The position numbers and the translations under genes were made by a program. Below are positions 36,413 to 45,908 of a stretch of 64,000 nt of DNA, piece by piece (position 1 is the first letter of the stretch; the number at the start of each line of letters is the position of its first letter). Under the pieces are notes generated by a model that saw only the letters and a program-made list of their open reading frames with translations, was not told the origin of the DNA and made no database searches. This stretch comes from Myxococcales bacterium (lineage in GTDB: Bacteria > Myxococcota_A > Bradymonadia > UBA7976 > UBA1532): assembly GCA_020633465.1 (NCBI GenBank), contig JACKDN010000033.1:1-64000 (forward strand), given 5' to 3'.

Positions 36413-37563
36413 CCCTGACTCCCTTCGATGCGCAGCGCGTCCCGAGCCGCGTGTGCCCGCACGAGCGCCGCCTCGACGTCGGCGTCCACCACGGTCAGGT
36501 GGCCCATCTTTCGTCCGGGCCGCACCGCGTCCTTCCCGTAGAGGTGCACGGCCACGCCGGGCAGCGCCAGCGCGTCCTCGAGGCCCACCACGCGCGCGGG
36601 TCCCTGCCCCACCCCCACCAGGTTGACCGTCACCGCCGGCGTCAGCAGCGCCGTGCTGCCCAGGGGCAGGCCCGCGACGGCCCGCACGTGCTGCTCGAAC
36701 TGGTCGGTGACCGACGCCTCGATCGTGTAGTGCCCCGAGTTGTGCGGGCGCGGCGCCACCTCGTTGACCAGCAGCTCGCCCCCCGGCGTGAGGAACAGCT
36801 CGACGCCGAACACCCCCACGCCGCCCAGCGCGTCCACGACCGCCGCCGCCAGCGCCTCGGCCCGCTGGCGGAGCGCGGGCGCGATGCGCGCCGGCGCCAC
36901 CAGCGCGTCCAGCATGTGCGCCGAGTCGAAGCTCATCTCGACCGGCGGCCAGACGGCCTCGGCGCCGTCCTCGCCGCGCGCCACCATGACCCCCAGCTCG
37001 AGCTCGATCGGCACACACTCCTCGAGCAGCGACGGCACCGGCATCGGCGTCGCGTGCGCGTCCGCCAGCCGGCGGACGCCCCGCCCGTCGTAGCCCCCCC
37101 AGCGCGCCTTCTGCATCACCGGGCCGCCGAAGGCCGCCAGCTGCGCGGGCGTCGGCGCGTCCAGCAGCACCTCGAAGCGAGGGCCGGGCAGCCCGCGCTG
37201 CGCGAAGAAGCTGCGCTGCCGCCCCTTGTCCTGTACCAGCGCCAGCAGGTCCGGCTCGGGCCGCAGCCGGTGGCCTGCCGAGGCCAGGCCCTCCAGGATC
37301 TCCGTGTCCACGTGCTCGAGATCGTAGGTGATCACGTCCGACCGGTCGGCCAGCCGCCGCAGCGCCTCCGCGTCGTCGAAGGCGCCCACCACGTGGTGAT
37401 CGGCGAGCTGAGCCGCGGGCGCTCCGGGCGTCGGATCGAGCACCGCGACGTCGAAGCCGAGGCGCTTCGCGGGCAGCACCATCATGCGCGCCAGCTGGCC
37501 ACCGCCGATGATGCCGAGGGTGCGGCGGCGCGGTGAAGGCGCGGTCGGGACGGGCGTGCTCAC
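36409..37563 (-). CDS. purK: N5-carboxyaminoimidazole ribonucleotide synthase
   Basis: PurK of about 384 residues with an N-terminal Rossmann-like GIIGGGQLARMMVLPAKRLG, a central ATP-grasp domain (QKARWGGYDGRGV, LLEECVPIELELGV, VELFLTPGGELLVNEVAPRP) and HNSGHYTIEAS near residue 265. It joins bicarbonate to AIR using ATP; PurE, encoded directly downstream, finishes the step. The start is uncertain: GTG at 37563 gives a short N-terminal extension; a TTG at 37599 would add twelve codons. Neither has a clear ribosome site. Confidence 0.94.
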   Translation of the reverse strand: MSTPVPTAPSPRRRTLGIIGGGQLARMMVLPAKRLGFDVAVLDPTPGAPAAQLADHHVVGAFDDAEALRRLADRSDVITYDLEHVDTEILEGLASAGHRLRPEPDLLALVQDKGRQRSFFAQRGLPGPRFEVLLDAPTPAQLAAFGGPVMQKARWGGYDGRGVRRLADAHATPMPVPSLLEECVPIELELGVMVARGEDGAEAVWPPVEMSFDSAHMLDALVAPARIAPALRQRAEALAAAVVDALGGVGVFGVELFLTPGGELLVNEVAPRPHNSGHYTIEASVTDQFEQHVRAVAGLPLGSTALLTPAVTVNLVGVGQGPARVVGLEDALALPGVAVHLYGKDAVRPGRKMGHLTVVDADVEAALVRAHAARDALRIEGSQG

Positions 37564-37611
37564 TGGGCGACTTTGGGTGGTGCGGCCCGCGCGGGTCAAG
37601 GCGCCCGACCG

Positions 37612-38037
37612 TCAGCGGGGCGCGCGCACGCCCGCGTCGGCCGACTTCGGTGAGAGGTGCGCGTCCACCTCGGGCACGCGCACGCCCATGCGCGACAGCC
37701 GCGACCGCACCACCGGGTTCTTCATCACCTCGGCCAGCCGCGGGTCGTGGAAAGCCTCGCGCGCCTTCGCGACCGGAAACGCCTCGCCGTCCAGCGCCAG
37801 CAGCAGCGCGGTGCCGGCCTCGTCGGGCTGGCCCGCGGCGGCCAAGCGGTAGGTCCGCGCCCACCAGTCGGGGGGCAGCGCCGCGTCGCGCGCCGCCGCG
37901 TCGCGCACCATCGTCGCGTCGGCCGGCGTCCGCGCGTCCACCTCTGCGGCCGACCCCGCGCTCTTGGGACCACAGGCCGCGCAGGCGATCAGCGCGCCGC
38001 CCGCCACCGCCCCCAGAAGAACCCGACCGCTGCGCAC
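37612..38037 (-). CDS. Small lipoprotein of unknown function
   Basis: A GTG at 38037 follows GGAGGAGGAG and opens a 141-residue product with lipobox IACAAC, an Asp/Ala-rich linker and a short helical domain (WWARTYRLAAAGQPDEAGTA, PRLAEVMKNPVVRSRLSRM). The last part resembles HEAT-like or TPR-like small helical bundles but I cannot name a family. It lies 48 bp upstream of purK on the same strand. Confidence 0.6.
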   Translation of the reverse strand: MRSGRVLLGAVAGGALIACAACGPKSAGSAAEVDARTPADATMVRDAAARDAALPPDWWARTYRLAAAGQPDEAGTALLLALDGEAFPVAKAREAFHDPRLAEVMKNPVVRSRLSRMGVRVPEVDAHLSPKSADAGVRAPR

Positions 38038-38170
38038 CGTCTCCTCCTCCTTCGAACGCTCGTCGTGCGCACGCTAACAGGCCGACGAGCCCGTTGTCTT
38101 TCCCGCCCGCGGCCTCCTGGCGCCCGCCCGGGGCGTGCGCGCGCGCGCCATCCCGGCTAGCATGCGGCCC

Positions 38171-39031
38171 ATGGTGGACACCGAGATCATCCTCGTCCGA
38201 CACGCCGAGTCGACCTCGAACGTCGCGCAGCGCTGGCAGGGGCACGGGGACGCCCCGCTGAGCGATCGCGGCCGCGCCCAGGCGGCGGCCCTCGCAGCCG
38301 CCATGGCGGGCGTCCGCGTCGATCGCGTCGTCAGCAGCGATCTGACCCGCGCCCACGACACGGCGCGCGCCCTGGGCCACCCCGTCGAGGCGTCGCCCGC
38401 CTGGCGCGAGCTGGATCTGGGCGCCTGGGACGGCCTGACCAGCGTGGAGATCGCCGCCCGCTTTCCTGGCGAGCTCGAGGCGCTGCGCACCGATCCCACG
38501 ATGCCCCTCGGCGGCGGTGAGTCGTGGCTGGACGTCACCCGGCGCGTGGGCGACGCCTTCGACCGCCTGCGGTCCACGCTGGAGCCGGGGACGCGCGCGG
38601 TGGTGGTGGCGCACGGGGCCGTCATCGTCGCGCTGCTCGAGCATCTGCTCGGGGTCCGACCGGCGCATCCACGCCGCTTCGCCCCCGTGCGCAACACGGC
38701 GCGCGCCCTGCTGCGCGCGGGCGAAGGCGGGCTGACCCTCGCGCGCTTCAACGAGGTCGACCACCTGGGCGCCGAGGCGCCCCGGCACCGGCGGCCCGAG
38801 GGCGCCCACGCCCTGCACCGGCTGCGTCCGGGGGCCGCGCGCCGCGACGCCACGGCCGACCGCGTGGATCGCTGGGACGACGCCGACCGGTTGGCCACCG
38901 GCGTCGCCCACGACCTGGGCATCCTGCCGGATCGCGGCCGCCTGGCCCCGCTGGCCACGCCACGCGCCGCGCACCTGATCGTCTCGCGCCTCGGCAGCAG
39001 TCTGCTCGACTGGGGCGTGACCTCCGACTGA
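38171..39031 (+). CDS. Histidine phosphatase (phosphoglycerate-mutase-like) with C-terminal extension
   Basis: The N-terminal 190 residues are a branch-1 histidine phosphatase: LVRHAESTSNVAQRWQGHGD (phospho-acceptor His), a second Arg in SSDLTRAHDTA, ELDLGAWDG and VVVAHGAVIVALL (second His). After that come about 95 extra residues ending with TPRAAHLIVSRLGSSLLDWG, not typical of the family and not recognised. The enzyme removes phosphate from a small molecule or protein. Starts at 38162 and 38171 are both possible. The next gene begins 45 bp after the stop, on the same strand, and also contains a phosphatase domain, so the two may work on one substrate. Confidence 0.82.
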   Translation: MVDTEIILVRHAESTSNVAQRWQGHGDAPLSDRGRAQAAALAAAMAGVRVDRVVSSDLTRAHDTARALGHPVEASPAWRELDLGAWDGLTSVEIAARFPGELEALRTDPTMPLGGGESWLDVTRRVGDAFDRLRSTLEPGTRAVVVAHGAVIVALLEHLLGVRPAHPRRFAPVRNTARALLRAGEGGLTLARFNEVDHLGAEAPRHRRPEGAHALHRLRPGAARRDATADRVDRWDDADRLATGVAHDLGILPDRGRLAPLATPRAAHLIVSRLGSSLLDWGVTSD

Positions 39032-39076
39032 GCCATCCCGCGGCCGGACCCGACCGTCCGACCCTTCGGAGTCACC

Positions 39077-41401
39077 ATGTCTCGCGCCCTGCTGTTCACC
39101 CAATGCCTGCAGCGCGACTTCGTCGACCGGCTCGGGCCCCACGATCCGCTGCCCAACCGCCTGCACGTCGGCGCGGCCGAGTCGGCCCGGCTGCTGGGCC
39201 CCGACGCCCGCACGGGCCCGGTCGCCCAGCTCTTCGGGTGGGCGCGCCGCCAGCCGACCGACGCACTCGAGGTGGTGCACCTGCGCGACGCCCACGACGC
39301 GGCCGACGCCCGCCAGGCGGCGCACCTGGACCGCTTCGGCGCCCACTGCCTGCGCGGCAGCCCCGGCGCGGACCTCGTGGCCGGGTTGGGCGAGGCCGTC
39401 CCCGACCGGCCCAACGAGCGCTTCGTCGACTGCCTCACCCTCAACGACTTCGAGGACACGACCCTGGCCTCGGTGCTCGCGCCCTGGCTGGCCGCCCCCA
39501 CGCCGCCGCGCGCTGGTGTCGTCGGCGTCTGGACCGACGCCAAGGTGACCTTCCTGCTGTACGAGCTGGCCACCCGCTGCGGCCTGACCGAGCTGGCCAC
39601 CTGCAGCGCCCTGACGGCCAGCGCCTCGCGCACGCAGCACTTCAACGCGCTGAGCCAGCTGCAGCGGCTGCTGGGCGTCCGCGTGTTCGACAGCGTGGGC
39701 GACTTCACGCGATGGCTCGTGCCCGACGGACCCGCCGTCGTCGTGCCCCCACTGCCGCCCGGGGTGGGCCCCACGGTCACCGGCGCGCCGCTCGCCGCGG
39801 CCGACGCCGACGTCGTCGCCGGCCTGTTCCGCGAGAGCGCCGAGGTCGAGCTGCGGCCGCTGGCCGGCGGCTTCAGCGGGGCCGCGGTGTACCGCGCCCT
39901 CAGCCGCGACGCGCTGGGCCACGACGAGGCCCCCACCGTGCTGAAGCTGGGTCCCCGCGCCACCCTCGCCGCCGAGCGCGCCGCCTTCGAGCGCGTCGAG
40001 CACATCCTCGGCAACCACGCCCCCGCGGTGCGCGGCTTCGTCGAACACGGCGACCGGGCCGGGCTGCGCTACGCCTACGCCGCGATGGGCCAGGGCGAGG
40101 TGCGGCCCTTCAAGGCGCTGTACGAAGGCGGAGCGTCGGACGCCGAGATCGAGCGAGTGCTGCGCACCGTCTTCGAGTCGATCCTGGGCCCCTTCTACCG
40201 CGCCGCCCGCTACGAGCGGCTGCCGCTGCTGGCGCACTACGGCTTCGCCCCACGCCACGCCGACGGCATCGCACGGCAGGTGGCCGCGCTGCTCGGCGGC
40301 GACGGTCACGCCCCCACCCTCACCTTGCCCGACGGCGTCGAGCGCCCCAACCTGGTCGGCTTCTACCGCGACGTGCTGCCGGCGCTGTCCCCCGACGCCG
40401 ACGCCGGCTTCCACCGGGTGAGCTACGTGCACGGCGACCTGAACGGCGCCAACATGCTGGTCGACGGCCAGCGCAACGTCTGGGTCATCGACTTCTTCCA
40501 CACGGCTCGGGCCCACGTGCTGAAGGACCTGGCCAAGCTCGAGAACGATCTGCTGTACATCTTCACGCCGGTGACCGAAGCCACCTTCGCGCAGGCCACC
40601 GCGCTGAGCGCCGCGCTGGCCGGGGTGCGGGATCTGCGCGCGCCGCTGCCCGAGCGGGTCGAGGGCGTCACCGACCCCGAGCTGCGCCGGGCCTGGCGCA
40701 CCGTGCGGCTGCTGCGGTCGCTGGGCGCCGAGCTCGTCGACAGCGACCGTGATCCCCTGCAGCTGCGGATCGCGTCGCTGCGCTACGCCGCCCACACGCT
40801 TTTCTTCGACGAGAGCGACGCCTGGCAGCGGCGCTGGGCCCTGGCGGCCGCCTGCGATCACGCCGCGGCGATCGGTCGAGCCCTCGACGGGCGGAGCGGC
40901 CTGCGCGTGGACTGGCTGCCCGACGACGCGCGGGCGCCGGGTCGGTTGGGGCTGACGTTGTGCCCCGGGCGGCGCGACCGGCGGCGGGATCTGCAGGCCG
41001 ACCTCGATGCGCTGCAGCGCGCGGGCGCGACGGTGCTGGTGTCGCTCTTGACCGACGACGAGGTGCGCTGGGCCGGCGTCGAGGGGTTGCCCGAGGCGGC
41101 GCGGGGCCGTGGCGTGGCCTGGTGGTCGCTGCCCATCGCCGATCAGGGCGTGCCGGGCCACCGCGCCCTCGACGCACTGCTCGACCGGCTGGGCGCGGCG
41201 CTGGCCGCGGGCGAGCGCGTCGTGGTGCACTGCATGGGCGGCCTGGGGCGCAGCGGCCTGGTCGCGGCCTGCGCGCTGGTCGACGCCGGGTGGTCGGCCG
41301 CCGACGCCATCGAGGCCGTGCGCGCCGCCCGCGATCCGCGGGCCGTCGAGACCCCCGCCCAAGAGGCCTTCGTCGCCGAGTTCGCCGCCCTGCGGGGCTG
41401 A
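39077..41401 (+). CDS. Three-domain fusion: isochorismatase-like, APH-like kinase, dual-specificity phosphatase
   Basis: The 774-residue product has three parts. Residues 1-225 look like the cysteine-hydrolase/isochorismatase fold (ALLFTQCLQRDFVDRLG, GVVGVWTDAKVTFLLYEL), but the nucleophile Cys place is Lys156. Residues about 240-620 form a kinase of the aminoglycoside-phosphotransferase type: TVLKLGPRATLAAERAAFE, YVHGDLNGANMLV (His452) and WVIDFFHTA. Some such kinase-like domains are named TCAD9 in conflict systems (from memory). Residues 640-774 are a dual-specificity phosphatase with VVHCMGGLGRSGLVAA, Cys719 and Arg725. It may phosphorylate and dephosphorylate the same target. GGAG precedes the ATG (TTCGGAGTCACC). 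Confidence 0.75.
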   Translation: MSRALLFTQCLQRDFVDRLGPHDPLPNRLHVGAAESARLLGPDARTGPVAQLFGWARRQPTDALEVVHLRDAHDAADARQAAHLDRFGAHCLRGSPGADLVAGLGEAVPDRPNERFVDCLTLNDFEDTTLASVLAPWLAAPTPPRAGVVGVWTDAKVTFLLYELATRCGLTELATCSALTASASRTQHFNALSQLQRLLGVRVFDSVGDFTRWLVPDGPAVVVPPLPPGVGPTVTGAPLAAADADVVAGLFRESAEVELRPLAGGFSGAAVYRALSRDALGHDEAPTVLKLGPRATLAAERAAFERVEHILGNHAPAVRGFVEHGDRAGLRYAYAAMGQGEVRPFKALYEGGASDAEIERVLRTVFESILGPFYRAARYERLPLLAHYGFAPRHADGIARQVAALLGGDGHAPTLTLPDGVERPNLVGFYRDVLPALSPDADAGFHRVSYVHGDLNGANMLVDGQRNVWVIDFFHTARAHVLKDLAKLENDLLYIFTPVTEATFAQATALSAALAGVRDLRAPLPERVEGVTDPELRRAWRTVRLLRSLGAELVDSDRDPLQLRIASLRYAAHTLFFDESDAWQRRWALAAACDHAAAIGRALDGRSGLRVDWLPDDARAPGRLGLTLCPGRRDRRRDLQADLDALQRAGATVLVSLLTDDEVRWAGVEGLPEAARGRGVAWWSLPIADQGVPGHRALDALLDRLGAALAAGERVVVHCMGGLGRSGLVAACALVDAGWSAADAIEAVRAARDPRAVETPAQEAFVAEFAALRG

Positions 41402-41536
41402 CACCGCGACCCACAGACACCACCCCACCACGCTGATCACCCGCCACCTCCGTCACCGGCCGGCCGGGGACAGAGCGAGCGGCGTGCCACCCGAAAGTCG
41501 AATGATTACGCGGGTCGGCGACCGGTGCGGGGTGTA

Positions 41537-41572
41537 TCGAGCGTCCAGACCGTCCAGATTCTGGACGCTCGA
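41537..41572 (-). terminator. Perfect 13-bp hairpin at the end of the Cys-repeat gene
   Basis: TCGAGCGTCCAGA, a ten-base loop, then TCTGGACGCTCGA. It lies nine bases past the stop codon of the minus-strand Cys-repeat gene and 135 bp past the fusion gene, so it can serve either convergent transcript. The rest of 41402-41581 shows nothing else. Confidence 0.6.
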
Positions 41573-41581
41573 CGAAGCGAC

Positions 41582-44500
41582 CTACTCGGGCAGGCAGACG
41601 CCCACGCCGGCGGGGAAGAAGCCCACCTCGCTGCACACGTCGCCCGCGACGCTGCAGCCGCCGCCGATGGCGCACCGCTCGAGGCAGCCGGCGACCGGGT
41701 TGCCCAGGTCGTCCTCGAAGGCGAAGAGGCACGAGAAGCCGTCCTGGCACCCGACGCCCTCGCAGGGCTCCCAGCGCCCGCGATCGCTCGCGGGCAGGCA
41801 GACGAACGCGATCGACTCGTCGTCGAGCGGGTAGTCGGTGCAGGCGCCGGCCACGCCGCAGTCGGCCAGGCTGAGCGGATCGCACTCGCTGAGGCAGAAG
41901 CCGCCCACCGTGGGCTGGCCGTTCGCGTCGAGGCCCTCGGGCACGCACTGCCCGCCCTCGACGGCCGCGCAGCCGCCCGCCTGCCCCACCGTGCACTCGA
42001 TCGGCGCGCAGGCGCGCTCGACGCACGCCCGCGTCACGCCGTCGGCGAAGTCACAGTCGAGGTCGCTGCTGCAGCCCACCACGCACGCGTTGGTCTCGGG
42101 ATCGCACACCAGGCCCTCGCCGCACGGCGCGCTGGGCCCGAAGTCGAGGCAGGCCGCGGGATCGGCGCGCCCGCAGATCTGCACGCCGCCGTCGGCGCCG
42201 CACCGCTGGGCGCCCTCGACGCAGGCGTCCTCGCAGACCGCGTAGCAGACCCCCAGCACCCCGTCGACGCCCAGGTCGAGGCAGGTCTCGACGCCCGCGC
42301 AGGCGTTCGGATCGCCCAGATCGCACACCTCGAGGCAGATGTCCGCGTCCTCGGCGACGTTCACGCAGGTCGAGCCGAAGCCGCAGCTGGTCGCGTCGAG
42401 GCAGAAGCCGCCGGGCGCGCCGAAGCCGGTGTCGACGCAGAACCCGCTGCCGCCGAACAGGCCGCAGTTGCGCAGCTCGCCGCCCGAGCAGTCCCGGGCC
42501 ACCGGATCGCAGGCCTCGAGGCACACGCCGGCCGTGCCGTCGCCGCTGGCCGGGTAGCACGCCTCGGGCGCGTCGCAGCCCTCGCCGGTGCTGGCGTTGC
42601 ACTCGCTGTCGACCAGGCAGCTGCCCTCGACGCACACCGTCTCGATCAGCGGCCGCTGGCAGTCGGCGTCCTCGGCGCAGGCCGGCGCACAGGCCGACAG
42701 CCCCTCGTCGCACCCCTCGCCCGCCGCGCAGCGCACCGTGGGCTCCCACTCCAGGCAGAGATCGTCGTCGGTCTGTCCGCAGGTCTGCGTGCCGGGGTCG
42801 CCCGTGCAGCGCGTCGCGCCGGCGAGGCACTCGCTCTCGCAGGGCGTCGAGCAGGCGCCGACGCGGCCACCCAGCGACAGGCACTCCGCGCCGCCGGGGC
42901 ACGGCGCCGCGGCGTCCGTGTCGCACACCGCGAGGCACCGGCTGTTGCCCAGGCCGTCGTCCACGCAGGTCAGCCCGGCCGCGCAGTCGACCGGCGTGGC
43001 GCAGGGCTGGTTGGCGGCGCCGCCGCCCGCCGCGATGCAGTAGCCCGCGTCGGTCGGCCCGTTGCTGCTCAGGCAGCGCTCGCCCGCCGGGCACGCCGCC
43101 CCGAACACGTTGCAGGGCGCGAGGCACAGGCCGAAGCCCTCGTACTGCAGGCACTCGGTGCCCTCGGCGCAGCCCTCGCCGGTCGCGAGGTCGCAGCCGC
43201 CCACCTGCGCGCAGACGCCCGCGTCGCAGCGCGCCTCGACCACGGGATCCGTCGCGCAGTCGGCGTCCACCGAGCACGCCGCCACGAAGCAGGCCCCGCC
43301 GAGCGCGCCGCCGCTGGGATAGCAGGCCTGGCCCTCGGCGCAGTCGCCCGCGTCGGCGCAGTCGGCCAGGCACGCGGAGTTGCCGTCGTCGTCGAGCGTG
43401 TAGCAGGTGGTGCCCAGCGGGCACGGCACCTCGGCGTCGCACAGCTGGCTGCACGCGCCCTCGGGCGCGTTCAGGCAGAACTGCCCCTCGCCGCACTCGC
43501 CGTCGTTGCTGCAGTTCGCGCCCACGCCGCTGGCCTCGGCGCGGCGGCACGCGCCGTTGACCCCGCAGCGCTCGCCCACCGCACAGTCGCCGTCCGACTG
43601 GCACGCGCGCCGCGCCACGCACGTCGCGAAGGCACACACGAAGCCGTCGGGGCACTCGGCGTCGGCCGCGCAGCCGGCCGCCACCGGCAGGCACGCGCCG
43701 GCCGAGCAGGCCTCGCCGTCGCCGCAGGGCGTGCCGGCCGACCACTCGCGGCACGGATCGGCGTCGAAGTCGCCGCACTGCTGCACGCCGCCGCCGCCGC
43801 ACCGCGTGGCGCCCATCGCGCACTCGTCGTTGCACTGCGCCGCGCAGGCGCCCATCGCGCAGGCCTGCCCGGCCGGGCACGGCACGGCCGAGCCCCACTC
43901 GCGGCAGGCGTCGGCGTCGAACTGCCCGCACACCTGCACGCCCCCGCCGCCGCAGCGGCTGGCGCCCGCGGCGCACTCGTCCGAGCAGAAGCGCCCGCAC
44001 ACGCCGTCGCTGCAGCTCGTGCCGGCCTGGCACGCGATGATCTCGCTCCACTCGACGCAGGCGTCCCCGTCGAACTGCCCGCAGGTCTGGAAGCCGTTGC
44101 CCGCGCACTGCAGGCTGCCCTGCGCGCATTCGTTCGAGCAGGTGGCCGCGCACTGGCCGTTGCTGCACACCTGGCCGTCGGCGCAGGGCGTCGCCGCGCT
44201 CCACTCGACGCAGGGATCGCCGTCGAACTGCCCGCAGGTCTCGACGCCGCCCGCCGTGCAACGCTTGGCGCCGCGCGCGCACTCGTCGCTGCAGGCCGCG
44301 GCGCAGGCGCCGTTCGAGCAGAACTGCCCCTCCGGGCAGGCGCGCGCCGGTCCCCAGTCCGAGCAAGGATCCTCGTCGACGTCACCGCACGTCTGCAGGC
44401 CGCCGGGCGCGCAGCGCGTGGCGCCCAGGCGGCACTCGTCGCCGCAGGCCGCCGCGCACGCGCCGTTGCTGCAGCTCTCGCCATCGCCGCAGGGCGTCGC

Positions 44501-45832
44501 GGCGCTCCACTCGGTGCACTCGTCCTCGTCGAAGTTGCCGCAGCGCTGCACGCCCTGGCCGACGCACTGGGCGCTGCCCATCACGCACTCGTTGGCGCAC
44601 CGGGCCGCGCAGGCGCCGGCCGCGCAGGTCTGCCCGCCGGGGCACGCCGTCACCACGCCCCACTCGAGGCACGCGTCCTCGTCGTGGTTGGCGCACACCT
44701 GGAAGCCGTTGCCCGCGCACTGCCGCTGGTTCAGCGCCCCGCACTCGTTGGCGCACTGCGCCGCGCACGCGCCGTTGCTGCAGCTCTCGCCCTCGTCGCA
44801 GGGCACCGGCTCGCTCCACTCGAGGCAGTCGTCGGCGTCGAAGTTGCCGCAGCGCTGCACGCCGTTGCCCGCGCACTGCCGGCTGTCGGCCGCGCACTCG
44901 TTGACGCAGGCCGCGCGGCACTGCCCGGCCGAGCAGGCCTGGCCGTCCTCGCAGGGCGTCACGTTGCCCCACTCGAGGCAGGGATCCTCGTCGTGCTTGC
45001 CGCACACCTGGAAGCCGTTGCCCGAGCACTGGCGCTGGCCCTCCTGCCCGCACTCGTCGCTGCAGTCGGCGGCGCAGCGGCCCTGGCTGCACACCTGCGC
45101 GTCCTCGCAGGGGATGACCGCGCTCCACTCCGCGCACGCGTCGTCGTCGAAGTTGCCGCAGGTCTCGTAGCCGTTCAGCCGGCAGCGGGCGCTGCCGTTC
45201 TCGCACTCGTCGACGCACGCGTCGGCCGGCTTGCACTCGCCGAGCGTGCAGGTCTCGCCCTGCCCGCAGGCCACCGCCTCGCTCCAGCGCCGGCAGGTGG
45301 TGTTGGGATCGTCCTCGCAGGTCTGCACGCCGCCGCCGCTGCACTGCGTGGCGCCGACGCGCGCGCACTCGTCGACGCACTGGTCGACCGGGCGGCACTC
45401 GCCGGCCGAGCAGCTCTGCCCGCCGGGGCAGGCCTCCTCGGCCGCGAACTCGAAGCAGGGATCCTCGTCGCCCGACGCTGCGCAGCGCCGCACGCCGCCG
45501 TTGGCCCCGCACTGCACGCTGCCCGGCTCGCAGTCGTTGATGCAGTTGACGCACTGGCCGGTGACACACGACCAGCCCGGCATGCAGGCCTGCACCGGGC
45601 TCCACTCGAGGCAGCCGTCGCCGTCCTGATCGCCGCAGGTGCGGAAGCCCGGCGCCCGGCACTCGGCGGCGCCCTCGGCGTCGCAGGTGTTGGTGCACTG
45701 GCCACCGCCGCCCCCCCCGTCGACGCGCGGCCCGGCGTCGGTCGTCGTGCCGCCGCCGCCCCCGCCGCCGCTCGTACAGCCGGCCAGGCTCAGCGCGGCG
45801 AGCGCACACCATCGAAGCGTTGCGTGTCGCAT
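41582..45832 (-). CDS. Giant Cys-rich repeat lipoprotein
   Basis: The 1416-residue product has a lipobox (LAALSLAGC) and a short Gly/Thr linker. Then come 13 tandem units of about 50 residues with the frame C-x-x-EC-x-x-G...RQC-x-G-x-G-x-Q-x-CG-x-x-D-x-D-x-C-x-EWS-x-x-x-x-C-x-x-G-x-x-C-x-x-G-x-C, for example CGNFDADDCLEWSEPVPC. Two more units lie further on, and between them are other Cys pairs of the C-x5-C type (CAADAECPDGFVC). A surface-exposed, disulfide-stiffened stalk is the natural reading; an adhesion or recognition role is inference. GGAGACCG precedes the ATG at 45832. Confidence 0.85.
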   Translation of the reverse strand: MRHATLRWCALAALSLAGCTSGGGGGGGTTTDAGPRVDGGGGGGQCTNTCDAEGAAECRAPGFRTCGDQDGDGCLEWSPVQACMPGWSCVTGQCVNCINDCEPGSVQCGANGGVRRCAASGDEDPCFEFAAEEACPGGQSCSAGECRPVDQCVDECARVGATQCSGGGVQTCEDDPNTTCRRWSEAVACGQGETCTLGECKPADACVDECENGSARCRLNGYETCGNFDDDACAEWSAVIPCEDAQVCSQGRCAADCSDECGQEGQRQCSGNGFQVCGKHDEDPCLEWGNVTPCEDGQACSAGQCRAACVNECAADSRQCAGNGVQRCGNFDADDCLEWSEPVPCDEGESCSNGACAAQCANECGALNQRQCAGNGFQVCANHDEDACLEWGVVTACPGGQTCAAGACAARCANECVMGSAQCVGQGVQRCGNFDEDECTEWSAATPCGDGESCSNGACAAACGDECRLGATRCAPGGLQTCGDVDEDPCSDWGPARACPEGQFCSNGACAAACSDECARGAKRCTAGGVETCGQFDGDPCVEWSAATPCADGQVCSNGQCAATCSNECAQGSLQCAGNGFQTCGQFDGDACVEWSEIIACQAGTSCSDGVCGRFCSDECAAGASRCGGGGVQVCGQFDADACREWGSAVPCPAGQACAMGACAAQCNDECAMGATRCGGGGVQQCGDFDADPCREWSAGTPCGDGEACSAGACLPVAAGCAADAECPDGFVCAFATCVARRACQSDGDCAVGERCGVNGACRRAEASGVGANCSNDGECGEGQFCLNAPEGACSQLCDAEVPCPLGTTCYTLDDDGNSACLADCADAGDCAEGQACYPSGGALGGACFVAACSVDADCATDPVVEARCDAGVCAQVGGCDLATGEGCAEGTECLQYEGFGLCLAPCNVFGAACPAGERCLSSNGPTDAGYCIAAGGGAANQPCATPVDCAAGLTCVDDGLGNSRCLAVCDTDAAAPCPGGAECLSLGGRVGACSTPCESECLAGATRCTGDPGTQTCGQTDDDLCLEWEPTVRCAAGEGCDEGLSACAPACAEDADCQRPLIETVCVEGSCLVDSECNASTGEGCDAPEACYPASGDGTAGVCLEACDPVARDCSGGELRNCGLFGGSGFCVDTGFGAPGGFCLDATSCGFGSTCVNVAEDADICLEVCDLGDPNACAGVETCLDLGVDGVLGVCYAVCEDACVEGAQRCGADGGVQICGRADPAACLDFGPSAPCGEGLVCDPETNACVVGCSSDLDCDFADGVTRACVERACAPIECTVGQAGGCAAVEGGQCVPEGLDANGQPTVGGFCLSECDPLSLADCGVAGACTDYPLDDESIAFVCLPASDRGRWEPCEGVGCQDGFSCLFAFEDDLGNPVAGCLERCAIGGGCSVAGDVCSEVGFFPAGVGVCLPE

Positions 45833-45908
45833 CGGTCTCCCCACCGTCCGGTTCGAACGGGGGGCACCATGCGCCAGCGCGCCGCGTGGTTCAAGGCTGG
45901 GGGGTCGA

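Noticed and set aside
39077..39750. Nicotinamidase as the function of the first fusion domain
   Set aside because: The catalytic Cys place is Lys156, so ordinary cysteine-hydrolase chemistry is unlikely.
35897..41440. Minus-strand open frame of 1847 codons across purE, purK and the fusion gene
   Set aside because: Only its last 170 codons (purE) are real. The rest is Arg/Ala/Gly/His-rich, antisense to well-supported genes, and reflects the scarcity of stops in GC-rich DNA.
43700..45700. CRISPR-like periodicity
   Set aside because: The roughly 150-bp period is the Cys-repeat unit of a protein. Repeats are diverged and there are no short unique spacers.
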